From assembly GCF_042649685.1 (NCBI RefSeq), contig NZ_JBHRZT010000067.1:62001-126000 (forward strand): a stretch of DNA of 64,000 nucleotides, in the 5' to 3' direction. The notes under the pieces were generated by a model. That model was not told where the DNA came from, did no database searches, and saw only the letters and a list, made by a program, of their open reading frames with translations. This stretch comes from Bacillus_BA songklensis (lineage in GTDB: Bacteria; Bacillota; Bacilli; Bacillales; Bacillaceae_H). Made by a program: the position numbers and the translations under genes. Shown in pieces: positions 51,636 through 60,023 of this stretch. Position 1 is the stretch's first letter. Each line of letters begins with the position of its first letter.

Positions 51636-54539
51636 CTAACTTTTGACTAGATTTTTCTCTTTTGCCTGAAGCCCATCCCGTGCATCGCCGCGATCTGTTA
51701 AGGCTTCACGAAGAATGCGTTCCTGTTCCTGCTTGTGAATATTCGGATCGCCGCCTGCAGGACTTGAGCGGTCAGGGCGTCCGATATAGCGTACTTTTAC
51801 GCTGTCAGCGGAAAGATCATACAGAGTCGGCGCAAGATAGTGCCACGCTCCCATGTTCTTCGGCTCTTCCTGAACCCATACGATTTCTTTTAGGTTTTCA
51901 TAACGGCGAAGAATCTCATCGATTTGTCCCATCGGGAACGGATACAATTGTTCGACGCGTACTATATGCACCCAATCCAAATCCTGGTTTTCTTTCACTC
52001 GGTCGATTTCTCCGGCAAGATCAATCGCCACTTTCCCTGTAGTCAAAATTAAACGCTCCACTTTTTCCGGCTGTTTTCCAAGCTGCGGCTGTTCCACAAC
52101 CAGCTGGAAGCTTCCCTCGCTAAGCGACGTATAAGGTGAAGCTGTAAGCGGATGGCGCAGCAAGCTTTTCGGTGCCATTATGACTAGCGGCTGAGCGTAA
52201 TCCGTGCCTGTAATCGCCGCTTGGCGACGCAAAATATGGAAATACTGGGCTGCACTTGTCAGGTTGGCTACCGTCCAGTTATTTTCAGCAGCAAGCTGCA
52301 GAAATCGTTCCAATCTGGCACTTGAATGCTCCGGCCCCTGGCCTTCATAGCCGTGAGGCAACAGCAGCACAAGGCTCGATTTTTGTCCCCACTTTGCACG
52401 GCCCGCCGAAACGAATTGATCAAATAAGGCCTGAGCTGTATTGGCAAAGTCCCCGTACTGAGCTTCCCAAAGAACGAGCGTTTCCGGCGCAAAGACGTTA
52501 TACCCGTATTCAAATCCGACAACAGCTGCTTCAGAGAGCGGACTGTTATGAATCGCAAACGAAGCCTTTGCCTGAGGCAAACGATGAAGCGGCGAGAACT
52601 TTTCTCCCGTTTCTGCATCATTTAATACAACATGGCGATGGGCGAAGGTGCCGCGCTCAGAATCCTGTCCGGTTAAACGAATCGGTGTCCCGTCTTGTAA
52701 AATAGAAGCGAAGGCAAGTGTTTCCGCAAGCGCCCATTCAACTTTGCCGTCCCCTTCAAGCGAATGGATACGTCGCTCTAAAATACGTTTTAATTTCGGG
52801 TACACATTAAAGCCTTCAGGCCACTTCAATAACTCACTGTTTAGTTCGCGAAGCGTATCAAGCGGTACTTTTGTGTCCATCTCCGGAATTCCTTTGGTGA
52901 TGAGTTCCGGTACTTCCACTTCTTCTACATAATCATTCTTACCTTTTTCAGAGACTTTTTCATATTCAGTCTGCAGTTTCTCTTGAACATCTTGATTGAT
53001 TTTCTCGATTTCTTCTGCACTCAAGATTCCCTTGTCTTGCAATTGTTTCGCATATAAGGTTTTGACGGTTGGATGGGTGCCGATCTTTTTGTAGAGCTGC
53101 GGCTGGGTAACGGCCGGGTCATCCATCTCGTTATGGCCGAAACGTCGATAGCCCACTAAGTCAATCAAGAAATCTTTTTTAAAGAGTGAACGGTATTGGT
53201 AAGCAAGATCGATCGCGGCCAGGCAAGCCTGTGGATCATCTGCATTGACGTGGATAATGGGAATTTCATATCCTTTCGCAAGGTCACTCGCATATTTGGT
53301 CGAACGGGAATCCGGGCTGTCCGTCGTAAAGCCGACCATATTGTTGGCAATAATATGAATCGTTCCTCCCGTTTGGTAGCCTTTTAAGCCCCCTAAGTTC
53401 AAGGTTTCCGCTACAATTCCTTGTCCCGGGAATGCTGCATCCCCGTGGATTAATATCGCAAACGATTTGGACACGTCTTGTTCCGGATACCCCGCTTTGC
53501 CTCTTTCCTCTTGAGCGGCTCTGGCAAACCCGGCCACAACAGGATCTACAAATTCAAGGTGGCTTGGATTGTTCGCCAATGTAATACGTGCATGGATCGT
53601 CTCCGATTCTTCAATCGAGCGGTCTCCGCCTAAATGATACTTTACATCTCCTGTCCAGCCATTGTTAATCCCCCGCGACCCTTCAGAAGGGAAAAGATCT
53701 TTATTCGGAGAATGCTGAAATTCTGAAAAGATATTGCCGTACGGCTTTCCTAATACATGCACCAGCACATTTAAACGTCCTCTGTGCGCCATCCCGATCA
53801 TGACGTTGTGTACCCCATCGTGCACGCCCTCTTTAATCAGTTCATCAAGCATCGGGACAAGCATGTCTACTCCCTCAATAGAGAATCGCTTCTGTCCGAC
53901 AAACGTCCGATGTAAAAATTGCTCAAAACCTTCCACTTCCGTCAGCCTTTTCAAAAGCCCTGCTTGTTCCTCTTTTGATAAGGAGCGGTGAATGGCACCT
54001 GTCTCTATCATTTTGGTTAGCCACGTGCGTTCTTCAAGATCGTGTACGTGATCAAACTCGTAAGCTAACGAACCTTTATGTATCTCTTTTAATCGTTTAA
54101 TGGCTTCGCCTGCCGTCTGAACCCCATCCGGAGCATGTTCCCATATCGCTTTGGCCGGAATCGCTTTCAAATCTTCTTCCGTTAAACCGAATTTTTCAGG
54201 ATTCAATACATAAGCTTCATCTACACTCTCTTGTAAAGGGTTAATTTTGGCAGCCAAATGACCGTAGGAACGGATGGTTTCTACAAGATGAACTGCTTTT
54301 ATAGCATTCTCCATATTACCTGCGTTACTGACCACCGGAAGCACGCCTTCGGAAGCTTCCTTGCCAAACTCCGATTCCTCAAGCGAAGGAGCACCCCATT
54401 CATCAAAAAATGCTCTTAATTCGCCAGGGACCGCATCTGGATTATTTTGATACTGTTCGTACTGCTCCATTACATAGCCGAGGTTGTGACCATGAAACCT
54501 CTGCCATGGATTTTCTTGATTTACATTCCCGATTACCAT
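51636..54539 (-). CDS. odhA: 2-Oxoglutarate dehydrogenase E1, copy 1
   Basis: 967 aa, full length for the Bacillus type. It begins MVIGNVNQENPWQRFHGHNL. Thiamine-diphosphate region: HGDAAFPGQGIVAETLNL with NN-Mg-binding follows; conserved GMAHRGRLNVLVHVLGKPY; C-terminal KNMGAWHYLAPTLYDL and GRPDRSSPAGGDP. It decarboxylates 2-oxoglutarate for the TCA cycle. The start at 54539 is fixed by CGGAGGTG upstream and by alignment with copy 2; the longer frame to 54581 is rejected. A family-1 element begins 50 nt upstream, so the operon promoter is in or beyond it. Confidence 0.96.
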   Translation of the reverse strand: MVIGNVNQENPWQRFHGHNLGYVMEQYEQYQNNPDAVPGELRAFFDEWGAPSLEESEFGKEASEGVLPVVSNAGNMENAIKAVHLVETIRSYGHLAAKINPLQESVDEAYVLNPEKFGLTEEDLKAIPAKAIWEHAPDGVQTAGEAIKRLKEIHKGSLAYEFDHVHDLEERTWLTKMIETGAIHRSLSKEEQAGLLKRLTEVEGFEQFLHRTFVGQKRFSIEGVDMLVPMLDELIKEGVHDGVHNVMIGMAHRGRLNVLVHVLGKPYGNIFSEFQHSPNKDLFPSEGSRGINNGWTGDVKYHLGGDRSIEESETIHARITLANNPSHLEFVDPVVAGFARAAQEERGKAGYPEQDVSKSFAILIHGDAAFPGQGIVAETLNLGGLKGYQTGGTIHIIANNMVGFTTDSPDSRSTKYASDLAKGYEIPIIHVNADDPQACLAAIDLAYQYRSLFKKDFLIDLVGYRRFGHNEMDDPAVTQPQLYKKIGTHPTVKTLYAKQLQDKGILSAEEIEKINQDVQEKLQTEYEKVSEKGKNDYVEEVEVPELITKGIPEMDTKVPLDTLRELNSELLKWPEGFNVYPKLKRILERRIHSLEGDGKVEWALAETLAFASILQDGTPIRLTGQDSERGTFAHRHVVLNDAETGEKFSPLHRLPQAKASFAIHNSPLSEAAVVGFEYGYNVFAPETLVLWEAQYGDFANTAQALFDQFVSAGRAKWGQKSSLVLLLPHGYEGQGPEHSSARLERFLQLAAENNWTVANLTSAAQYFHILRRQAAITGTDYAQPLVIMAPKSLLRHPLTASPYTSLSEGSFQLVVEQPQLGKQPEKVERLILTTGKVAIDLAGEIDRVKENQDLDWVHIVRVEQLYPFPMGQIDEILRRYENLKEIVWVQEEPKNMGAWHYLAPTLYDLSADSVKVRYIGRPDRSSPAGGDPNIHKQEQERILREALTDRGDARDGLQAKEKNLVKS

Positions 54540-54588
54540 CAGGCAACACCTCCGACCGCGCTTCTTTACACTTAAAGACATTAGTTTC

Positions 54589-54795
54589 TATATAAGTTCC
54601 ATTTCATTTTTTACCCTCTGTCATCGAGCCTTCTTCTATTTGCGCTTTTCTGTTCTCTCACCTTGAGCAGGCTTACAAGGGTTCTTGTATAAGCGGCTGA
54701 CAAGAACCCTTAATGTCGCTTGTCAGACACTTATACGGAAATCATTTGCGTGGATGTTTTTTATCCACGTCAAATGATTTATGTGGATTCATATA
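54589..54795 (+). repeat. Family-1 repeat, full length, upstream of odhA1
   Basis: TATATAAGTTCC to TGGATTCATATA. The first hairpin uses a different register, GTATAAG...CTGACAAG with CTTGTCAG...CTTATAC; the second is TTTGCGTGGAT/ATCCACG.CAAA. The right end touches the stop codon of the small gene at 54796. Confidence 0.9.
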
Positions 54796-54948
54796 TTAGT
54801 AATGTTTACACTCATGCAATAAGGACTCAGACAACTTTTTACTAGTCGTGTAACCGTATAATTTCCAACCACGTATTAACCTTTCAGTCACATGATCAAT
54901 ATCTTCACAAACGATTTCTTCTGTTTGACAGTACATAACAAAGTACAT
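54796..54948 (-). CDS. Small cytosolic protein between satP and odhA1
   Basis: 50 aa: MYFVMYCQTEEIVCEDIDHV, TERLIRGWKLYGYTTSKKLS, ESLLHECKHY. Three Cys, one Trp, mixed charge, no membrane span. ATG 54948 has GGGAGGT upstream. It lies 200 nt after the SatP gene and its stop abuts a family-1 repeat. The family is not recognised; it is the only unknown gene inside the TCA block. Confidence 0.55.
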   Translation of the reverse strand: MYFVMYCQTEEIVCEDIDHVTERLIRGWKLYGYTTSKKLSESLLHECKHY

Positions 54949-55148
54949 CTAAAAATACCTCCCTTTCCTATAACCCCGAACACCTTTCTGTTCATAAATC
55001 TTGTAAAGAAATCGGGACATGGGAATGTTGTATTCAAGTCACATGAGAAACCCCGGAAGAGCTCACTTAATTTCCTTTTTAAGGATGAAATGGTTTACAA
55101 GGCCCCTCCTGCTAGAAGAACAAATTCTATAAAACTTATTTTTAAAGG

Positions 55149-55766
55149 TTACGCACTTTTTTCTACACGTTGTGTTTGTTGTATCTTCGCTTTAAACGGG
55201 CCAACAGGCAAAATATCCCTTCCATATAAAGGATTTAATATACCTGCTGCTGATGCGTACCAGGCGGCAAAAGCAGTGGCAATTCCGACGTAACCGGCAG
55301 CCGGACCAGAAATAATTTTGAATTCCGTTAAATCCAATAATATAAAAGTAGCCAATAATAAGCTAAAAACGAGATTTAAAGCAAGATTTAAACGAAAAGT
55401 CCCAATCCACATATAGAATGTAAAAATCGTCCAAGCAACCAAAAACAAACCGACGGCAATATTCTTATCAGCACCAAATGACAAAACCCCGTTTAATTGC
55501 AGATAAACCATGGAAGACAAGGCAATCCAAAACGCACCATAGGATGTGAAGGCTGTTGCGCCAAATGTATTGTCTTTCTTGAACTCCCACATTCCTGCCA
55601 GCAATTGCGCCAATCCCCCGTAGAATAATCCCAACGTTAGAAATACATCGGCAACAGATGCGGGAACAAGATGAGCATTCACACAACTTAAAACAAATGT
55701 CGTCAGGGCAAAAGCCGCTAATCCCAACGGTCCAGGATCTGCAATTGTTATATTCTTTTCACTCAT
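55149..55766 (-). CDS. Acetate/succinate permease, SatP (GPR1/FUN34/YaaH) family
   Basis: 205 aa with six hydrophobic helices. The family signature is at the N-terminus: ADPGPLGLAAFALTTFVLS (consensus NPAPLGLxxFGxTT), and later GTFRLNLALNLVFSLLLATF. These proteins are channels or proton symporters for acetate and succinate. ATG 55766 has AAGGAG at 9 nt; the ATG three codons upstream overlaps that site. It lies 48 nt after the citrate synthase gene, which links acetate uptake to TCA entry. Confidence 0.85.
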   Translation of the reverse strand: MSEKNITIADPGPLGLAAFALTTFVLSCVNAHLVPASVADVFLTLGLFYGGLAQLLAGMWEFKKDNTFGATAFTSYGAFWIALSSMVYLQLNGVLSFGADKNIAVGLFLVAWTIFTFYMWIGTFRLNLALNLVFSLLLATFILLDLTEFKIISGPAAGYVGIATAFAAWYASAAGILNPLYGRDILPVGPFKAKIQQTQRVEKSA

Positions 55767-55823
55767 ATTTTTCATCTCCTTACGGCTTTTTATGTTATCT
55801 GCATGCTTACAACTCCCGAAGCA

Positions 55824-56939
55824 TTAACGCAGGTTAATAGGTATATAGGTTTGATGTTTAGCCCCGACATAATCTGCACGTGGACGAATCAAACGATTAT
55901 TCTCGTACTGCTCCAAAATATGCGCAACCCAACCCGACACGCGGCTGATCGCAAAAATCGGTGTAAAGAGGTCATGTTGAATCCCCAAGCTGTGATAAAC
56001 GGAAGCCGAATAGAAGTCGACGTTTGGAAGCAAGCCTTTTTCTTTTCGAACAATTTGTTCCATGGTAAGCGACATATTATACCACTTGTCTTCCCCTGTT
56101 ACTTCTGCTAATTGTCTCGACATTTCCCGCAAGTGTTTCGCACGAGGGTCCCCGTCTTTATAAACACGATGGCCGAAGCCCATAATTTTCTCTTTGTTTT
56201 TAAATGATCTTTGAAGATATGGCTCAACATAATCGATATCATTAATTTCATTCAGCATTTTCATCACACGTTCATTTGCACCGCCGTGAAGCGGCCCTTT
56301 TAACGCTCCGAGTGCAGCCGTTATCCCGGAATACATATCCGATAGCGTGGCGACACAAACACGCGCAGTGAATGTCGATGCGTTTAATTCATGGTCAGCG
56401 TGAAGAACAAGCGCTTTGTTAAAAGCCCGCTCTGAGGTTTTATCCGGAATTTCCCCATTTAACATATATAAAAAGTTAGCGGCAAAACTTAGGTCTGATT
56501 TCGGCATAAGCGGTTCTTTTCCTTCACGAATACGCGCATAGGCCGCTACGATGGACGATAATTGTGCTTGCAAACGGATTGCTTTACGATAATTAGCTTC
56601 TTGGGATATTTCATCAGCCTCTGCGTCATACATTGCGAGTGAAGATACACAAGTCATTAAGACAGACATTGGGTGGGCGTTCTCGATGGGGAGTTTTTCT
56701 ATCATTGCAGTCAATTCACGATTTAAGGAAGCGCTTTCAATTAATTCGTTTCGAAATTCAGCTAATTGCTGGGATGTAGGAAGCCTTTTAAACCACAGTA
56801 AATAAATCACTTCTTCAAAATCCGAATAATTGGCTAAATCATCAACATTGAATCCTCTATACGTTAAAACATCATCAATAATAGAACTAACAGAAGACGT
56901 TGTGGCAACTACTCCTTCTAAACCTTTTGTTTTTAGCAT
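55824..56939 (-). CDS. Citrate synthase, copy 1
   Basis: 371 aa, the short Gram-positive type. Catalytic residues are His in LHADHELNAS, His in GFGHRVYKDGDPRA, and Asp in NVDFYSASVYHSLGI. It condenses acetyl-CoA and oxaloacetate. The N-terminal part reads KGLEGVVATTSSVSSIIDDVL, TYRGFNVDDLANYSDFEEV. It is first in the operon citrate synthase-satP-(small gene)-odhA-odhB and divergent from the LytTR regulator. CitA/MmgD-type 2-methylcitrate activity cannot be excluded, but the 2-methylcitrate cycle genes are absent. Confidence 0.92.
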   Translation of the reverse strand: MLKTKGLEGVVATTSSVSSIIDDVLTYRGFNVDDLANYSDFEEVIYLLWFKRLPTSQQLAEFRNELIESASLNRELTAMIEKLPIENAHPMSVLMTCVSSLAMYDAEADEISQEANYRKAIRLQAQLSSIVAAYARIREGKEPLMPKSDLSFAANFLYMLNGEIPDKTSERAFNKALVLHADHELNASTFTARVCVATLSDMYSGITAALGALKGPLHGGANERVMKMLNEINDIDYVEPYLQRSFKNKEKIMGFGHRVYKDGDPRAKHLREMSRQLAEVTGEDKWYNMSLTMEQIVRKEKGLLPNVDFYSASVYHSLGIQHDLFTPIFAISRVSGWVAHILEQYENNRLIRPRADYVGAKHQTYIPINLR

Positions 56940-57217
56940 GGCTATCCCTCTCTTCTAAATGATTAATTCCTGTATGAATCTCCGTTTGAATTTTGTTTTA
57001 ACACATCCGGAATTCAACTCTCTGGATTCTCTCACCGCCAATCTGTTTAACGATAAAACTTTTAGTTGTTTTTTATTATATAAAAACTTTTTTTGGGTGT
57101 CCTTGATATTGGATATAACGGTTTATTTATAGACAGAAAGGAATATAGGGATCTAAATCCAGATTTTAGTGTTATAATGATAGTGAATATTACGAAAGAG
57201 GTGAAAATTCAGAAACA

Positions 57218-57868
57218 ATGGACATTCGTCAAATTACAACATTTATTGAAGACTGGGTTCCTACGGAAGCCTCTGTAGCAATCGCGGGTAGAGATCAATA
57301 CATAGATTATGTTTCCGGTATTCACGACATTCGGATTCGTCCCGGACAATCTGTCCCTTCAGGGAGCATTACAGATCGTGTTTACCGTCGGAAATGTCGA
57401 GTAGAATCTTTGATTGATGAATCTGTATTCGGCATTCCATATTACGGGATAGGATACCCTATAGAGGATCGGGATAGGTTCAGCGGTGCTTTAACCGTGA
57501 TTCTTCCCCCCTCGTATTCATTTAAAAAGCAATCGCCCTTTTCTTTTATAACCGGCAAAAAAGGGGAAATTTGGAGCCCGATACCTATTGATCAAATTGC
57601 CTATATCGAAAGTAATCAAAAGAAAACATGGTTTTATACGGCAGACGGTCAGTACAGCACAATTTTCACACTCAAAGCTCTCGAACAAAGGTTACCGATC
57701 TCCTTTCTCCGTATTCATCGTTCCTATATCGTAAATATCTCGTTTATACAGCAGATGTCTCGTGACTTGTCTTCTAATTTAATTCTTAGGCTGAAAACAC
57801 CCGATCGCACTGACCTGATGGTTAGTCAAACCTATGTACATAGTGTAAGGCGGACTCTCGGGTTTTGA
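57218..57868 (+). CDS. LytTR-domain transcriptional regulator
   Basis: 216 aa. The C-terminal LytTR DNA-binding domain (about 115-214) shows IDQIAYIESNQKKTWFYTAD, LEQRLPISFLRIHRSYIVNI. The N-terminal part (about 1-105) is not a phosphoacceptor receiver; it reads SVAIAGRDQYIDYVSGIHDIRI and YYGIGYPIEDRDRFSGALTVIL, like a PAS/GAF-type ligand sensor of PocR or sigma-54 activator type. Divergent from citrate synthase 1, so it probably activates this operon in response to a metabolite. TATAAT at 57173-57178 is a candidate -10; ribosome site GAGGTGAAA. Confidence 0.85.
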   Translation: MDIRQITTFIEDWVPTEASVAIAGRDQYIDYVSGIHDIRIRPGQSVPSGSITDRVYRRKCRVESLIDESVFGIPYYGIGYPIEDRDRFSGALTVILPPSYSFKKQSPFSFITGKKGEIWSPIPIDQIAYIESNQKKTWFYTADGQYSTIFTLKALEQRLPISFLRIHRSYIVNISFIQQMSRDLSSNLILRLKTPDRTDLMVSQTYVHSVRRTLGF

Positions 57869-57964
57869 TTTATAAACTTACGCCATTAACAGATACACAC
57901 TCATTCACAGTGCTGATTCAAGCAATGATGAAAGGGGTTACATCCCGGGATTTCTATTAATTGA

Positions 57965-57997
57965 AAACGCTCTGGAAAATCAACCCCCAGAGCGTTT
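57965..57997 (+). terminator. Terminator after the LytTR gene
   Basis: AAACGCTCTGG/CCAGAGCGTTT, 11-bp perfect stem with 11-nt loop; weak T tail. Confidence 0.65.
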
Positions 57998-58168
57998 CTC
58001 ATGAATAATGATTATTTTGTATTCGTTCTTTCTCGATATGGATTTACTCTTTTTTCAAAAGAACATAAAACTAATACCGATCTATATTTTTTATCATTTT
58101 AGGCGAGAAGACTCCCACTTCAAATTTTCGTTAGAAAATTAAGTGGTAGGTAGTTCAATCCATTCATG

Positions 58169-58399
58169 TTAATAACTTTTAATTGTCAAATCCATTATAT
58201 TATACGCTACAAAATAGGTCGCCAAAGAATAAATGGCTTCCTTGATACCCAATACGAAAATGGCACTCCCAAAAATAAAAAAATTAAATAACATCACATA
58301 TTGACCAATGGAAAAACGGGTTCGTCCGCTTAATAAGATTGCCACGACCTCTGTTCCATCTATAGAACCACCGAAGCAAATAATGATGCCGACACCCAT
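58169..58399 (-). pseudogene. YitT-family membrane protein fragment
   Basis: The minus strand reads GVGIIICFGGSIDGTEVVAI, LLSGRTRFSIGQYVMLFNF, IFVLGIKEAIYSLATYF, the central part of YitT/DUF161 proteins (GGSxDGTEI motif). Both ends are missing. It lies between the two odh copies, perhaps as debris of the duplication. The flanking 57998-58168 and 58400-58622 stretches have no gene; CTCCCACTT/AAGTGG at 58111-58144 forms an IS605-end-like hairpin. Confidence 0.65.
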
Positions 58400-58622
58400 T
58401 CCTAATATTAATCATTGTCTGTTTTTTCTCCTTAATAATGCAGTTATTTATGAAGGATGAGTATAAACGGTTTTTCTCAAGTAATACGTTACAGCGTTTC
58501 TTTCTCACCGCTAAGCACGTATATTATTTCCATTAATTCGAATGACAATCAGGATCTTTATTTTAGAAGCGCTGTTCATCTTTGATGATTGATCACTCAT
58601 CAAAATTCCTTCTAAAATAAAA

Positions 58623-58655
58623 ACAGCCTCAACTCCTTAAAGGAATTGAGGCTGT
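58623..58655 (-). terminator. Terminator after odhB2
   Basis: ACAGCCTCAA/TTGAGGCTGT with an inner CTCCTT/AAGGA pairing. On the minus strand it is followed by TTTTTATTTT. About 45 nt beyond the odhB2 stop. Confidence 0.75.
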
Positions 58656-58699
58656 ATCCTAAAAAACCATATTCATCCAAATAATATAGTTTTATTTTA

Positions 58700-59944
58700 T
58701 TAACCTTCCAATAATAAAGATTCCGGATCTTCCAACAGTTCTTTTACTGTAGCCAGGAAGCTGACCGCTTCTTTTCCGTCTACAATTCGATGGTCGTAGG
58801 ATAGAGCAATATACATCATCGGGCGATTTTCCATCCGTTCTTCATCAATCGCTATTGGCCGCGTTTGGATTTTATGCATGCCGAGAATCCCCACTTGAGG
58901 ACCGTTTAAAATCGGTGTTGACATTAAGGAACCAAAGACCCCGCCATTTGTGATCGTAAATGTTCCGCCTTGCAGCTCTTTTAATGTAAGGGCATTGTCG
59001 CGGGCTTTTTTGCCAAGGCTGCTGATTTCTCGTTCAATCTCGGCAAAGCTCTTCTGATTCGCATCGCGCACAACAGGTACGACCAACCCTTCCGGCGCTG
59101 CCACTGCGATTCCGATGTCGTAAAACTTCTTCAAGACAAGCTCGTCCCCTTGAATTTCAGCATTTAATAGCGGAAATTGTTTGAGAGCGGCAACGACGGC
59201 TTTTGTAAAGAAAGACATAAAACCAAGACGAACATCATGTTTTTCAAAGAATGCATCTTTCCGTTTTTTTCGTAAGTTCATGATGGCTGACATATCGACT
59301 TCGTTAAACGTTGTTAACATGGCAGCCGTATGCTGGACTTCTACAAGGCGTTTCGCAATCGTTTGGCGGCGGCGTGACATTTTCACGCGTTCTACAGGCT
59401 TATCAAACTCTGTTTCGGTTTGCTTGACTGCAGGCTTATTAACCTTCTCCACTTTTGGCTCTTCTTTTGCTGCGGGCGCTTGTGCGTGTGCCTTCACATC
59501 ATTCGGTCTAATTCTGCCAAGCAAATCACTGCTTTTTACTTCATTTAAGTCAATTCCCAGTTCTCTTGCAAGCTTTCGTGCCGCAGGTGAAGCAACAGGA
59601 CGTGTCATTTGTTGAGGTTCCGGCACTGATTGAGCACTCGGTTGGTTTGCGGCTTCCCCTGTTGGTTTTTCCTCATTCACTAATTGAGCCGGAGCTGTTT
59701 CCCCTCCTGCATTCTCGTCCAAAATAGCAATAACATCGCCCACTTCAACTGTGTCACCTGGTTGTTTTAATACTTTCGATAACACACCTGTGTATTCTGC
59801 ATTTACTTCTAAATTAACTTTGTCCGTTTCGAGCTCGACCACACTCTGCCCTTTGTTCACTTTTTCGCCGACATTAATGAGCCATTGTGAGATGGTTCCT
59901 TCTGAAATGGATTCTGCAAGTTCAGGTACTTTGATTTCAATCAT
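58700..59944 (-). CDS. odhB: Dihydrolipoyllysine succinyltransferase (E2), copy 2
   Basis: 414 aa. Lipoyl domain with K42 in ELETDKVNLEV, linker, E1/E3-binding domain SPAARKLARELGIDL, SSDLLGRIRPNDV, catalytic YDHRIVDGKEAVSF. Very similar to copy 1 except in the linker, which is shorter here. ATG 59944 follows AGGAAGGAAG; nine additional upstream codons are rejected. It lies 79 nt after odhA2 and ends the second set with a terminator. Confidence 0.95.
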   Translation of the reverse strand: MIEIKVPELAESISEGTISQWLINVGEKVNKGQSVVELETDKVNLEVNAEYTGVLSKVLKQPGDTVEVGDVIAILDENAGGETAPAQLVNEEKPTGEAANQPSAQSVPEPQQMTRPVASPAARKLARELGIDLNEVKSSDLLGRIRPNDVKAHAQAPAAKEEPKVEKVNKPAVKQTETEFDKPVERVKMSRRRQTIAKRLVEVQHTAAMLTTFNEVDMSAIMNLRKKRKDAFFEKHDVRLGFMSFFTKAVVAALKQFPLLNAEIQGDELVLKKFYDIGIAVAAPEGLVVPVVRDANQKSFAEIEREISSLGKKARDNALTLKELQGGTFTITNGGVFGSLMSTPILNGPQVGILGMHKIQTRPIAIDEERMENRPMMYIALSYDHRIVDGKEAVSFLATVKELLEDPESLLLEG

Positions 59945-60023
59945 GTTCAACTTCCTTCCTAGTCTTCTCAAAGTTCATGTCAAATTCGTTTCTTTTTCAA
60001 TGGGCATCTTTTTATGACGTTTG

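Noticed and set aside
29101..54795. Family-1 and family-2 repeats as a CRISPR array
   Set aside because: Copies are 150-208 bp, dispersed, in both orientations and without regular spacers or cas genes.
54892..55293. 133-codon plus-strand frame
   Set aside because: It lies antisense to satP and to the small gene at 54796-54948, which have good ribosome sites.
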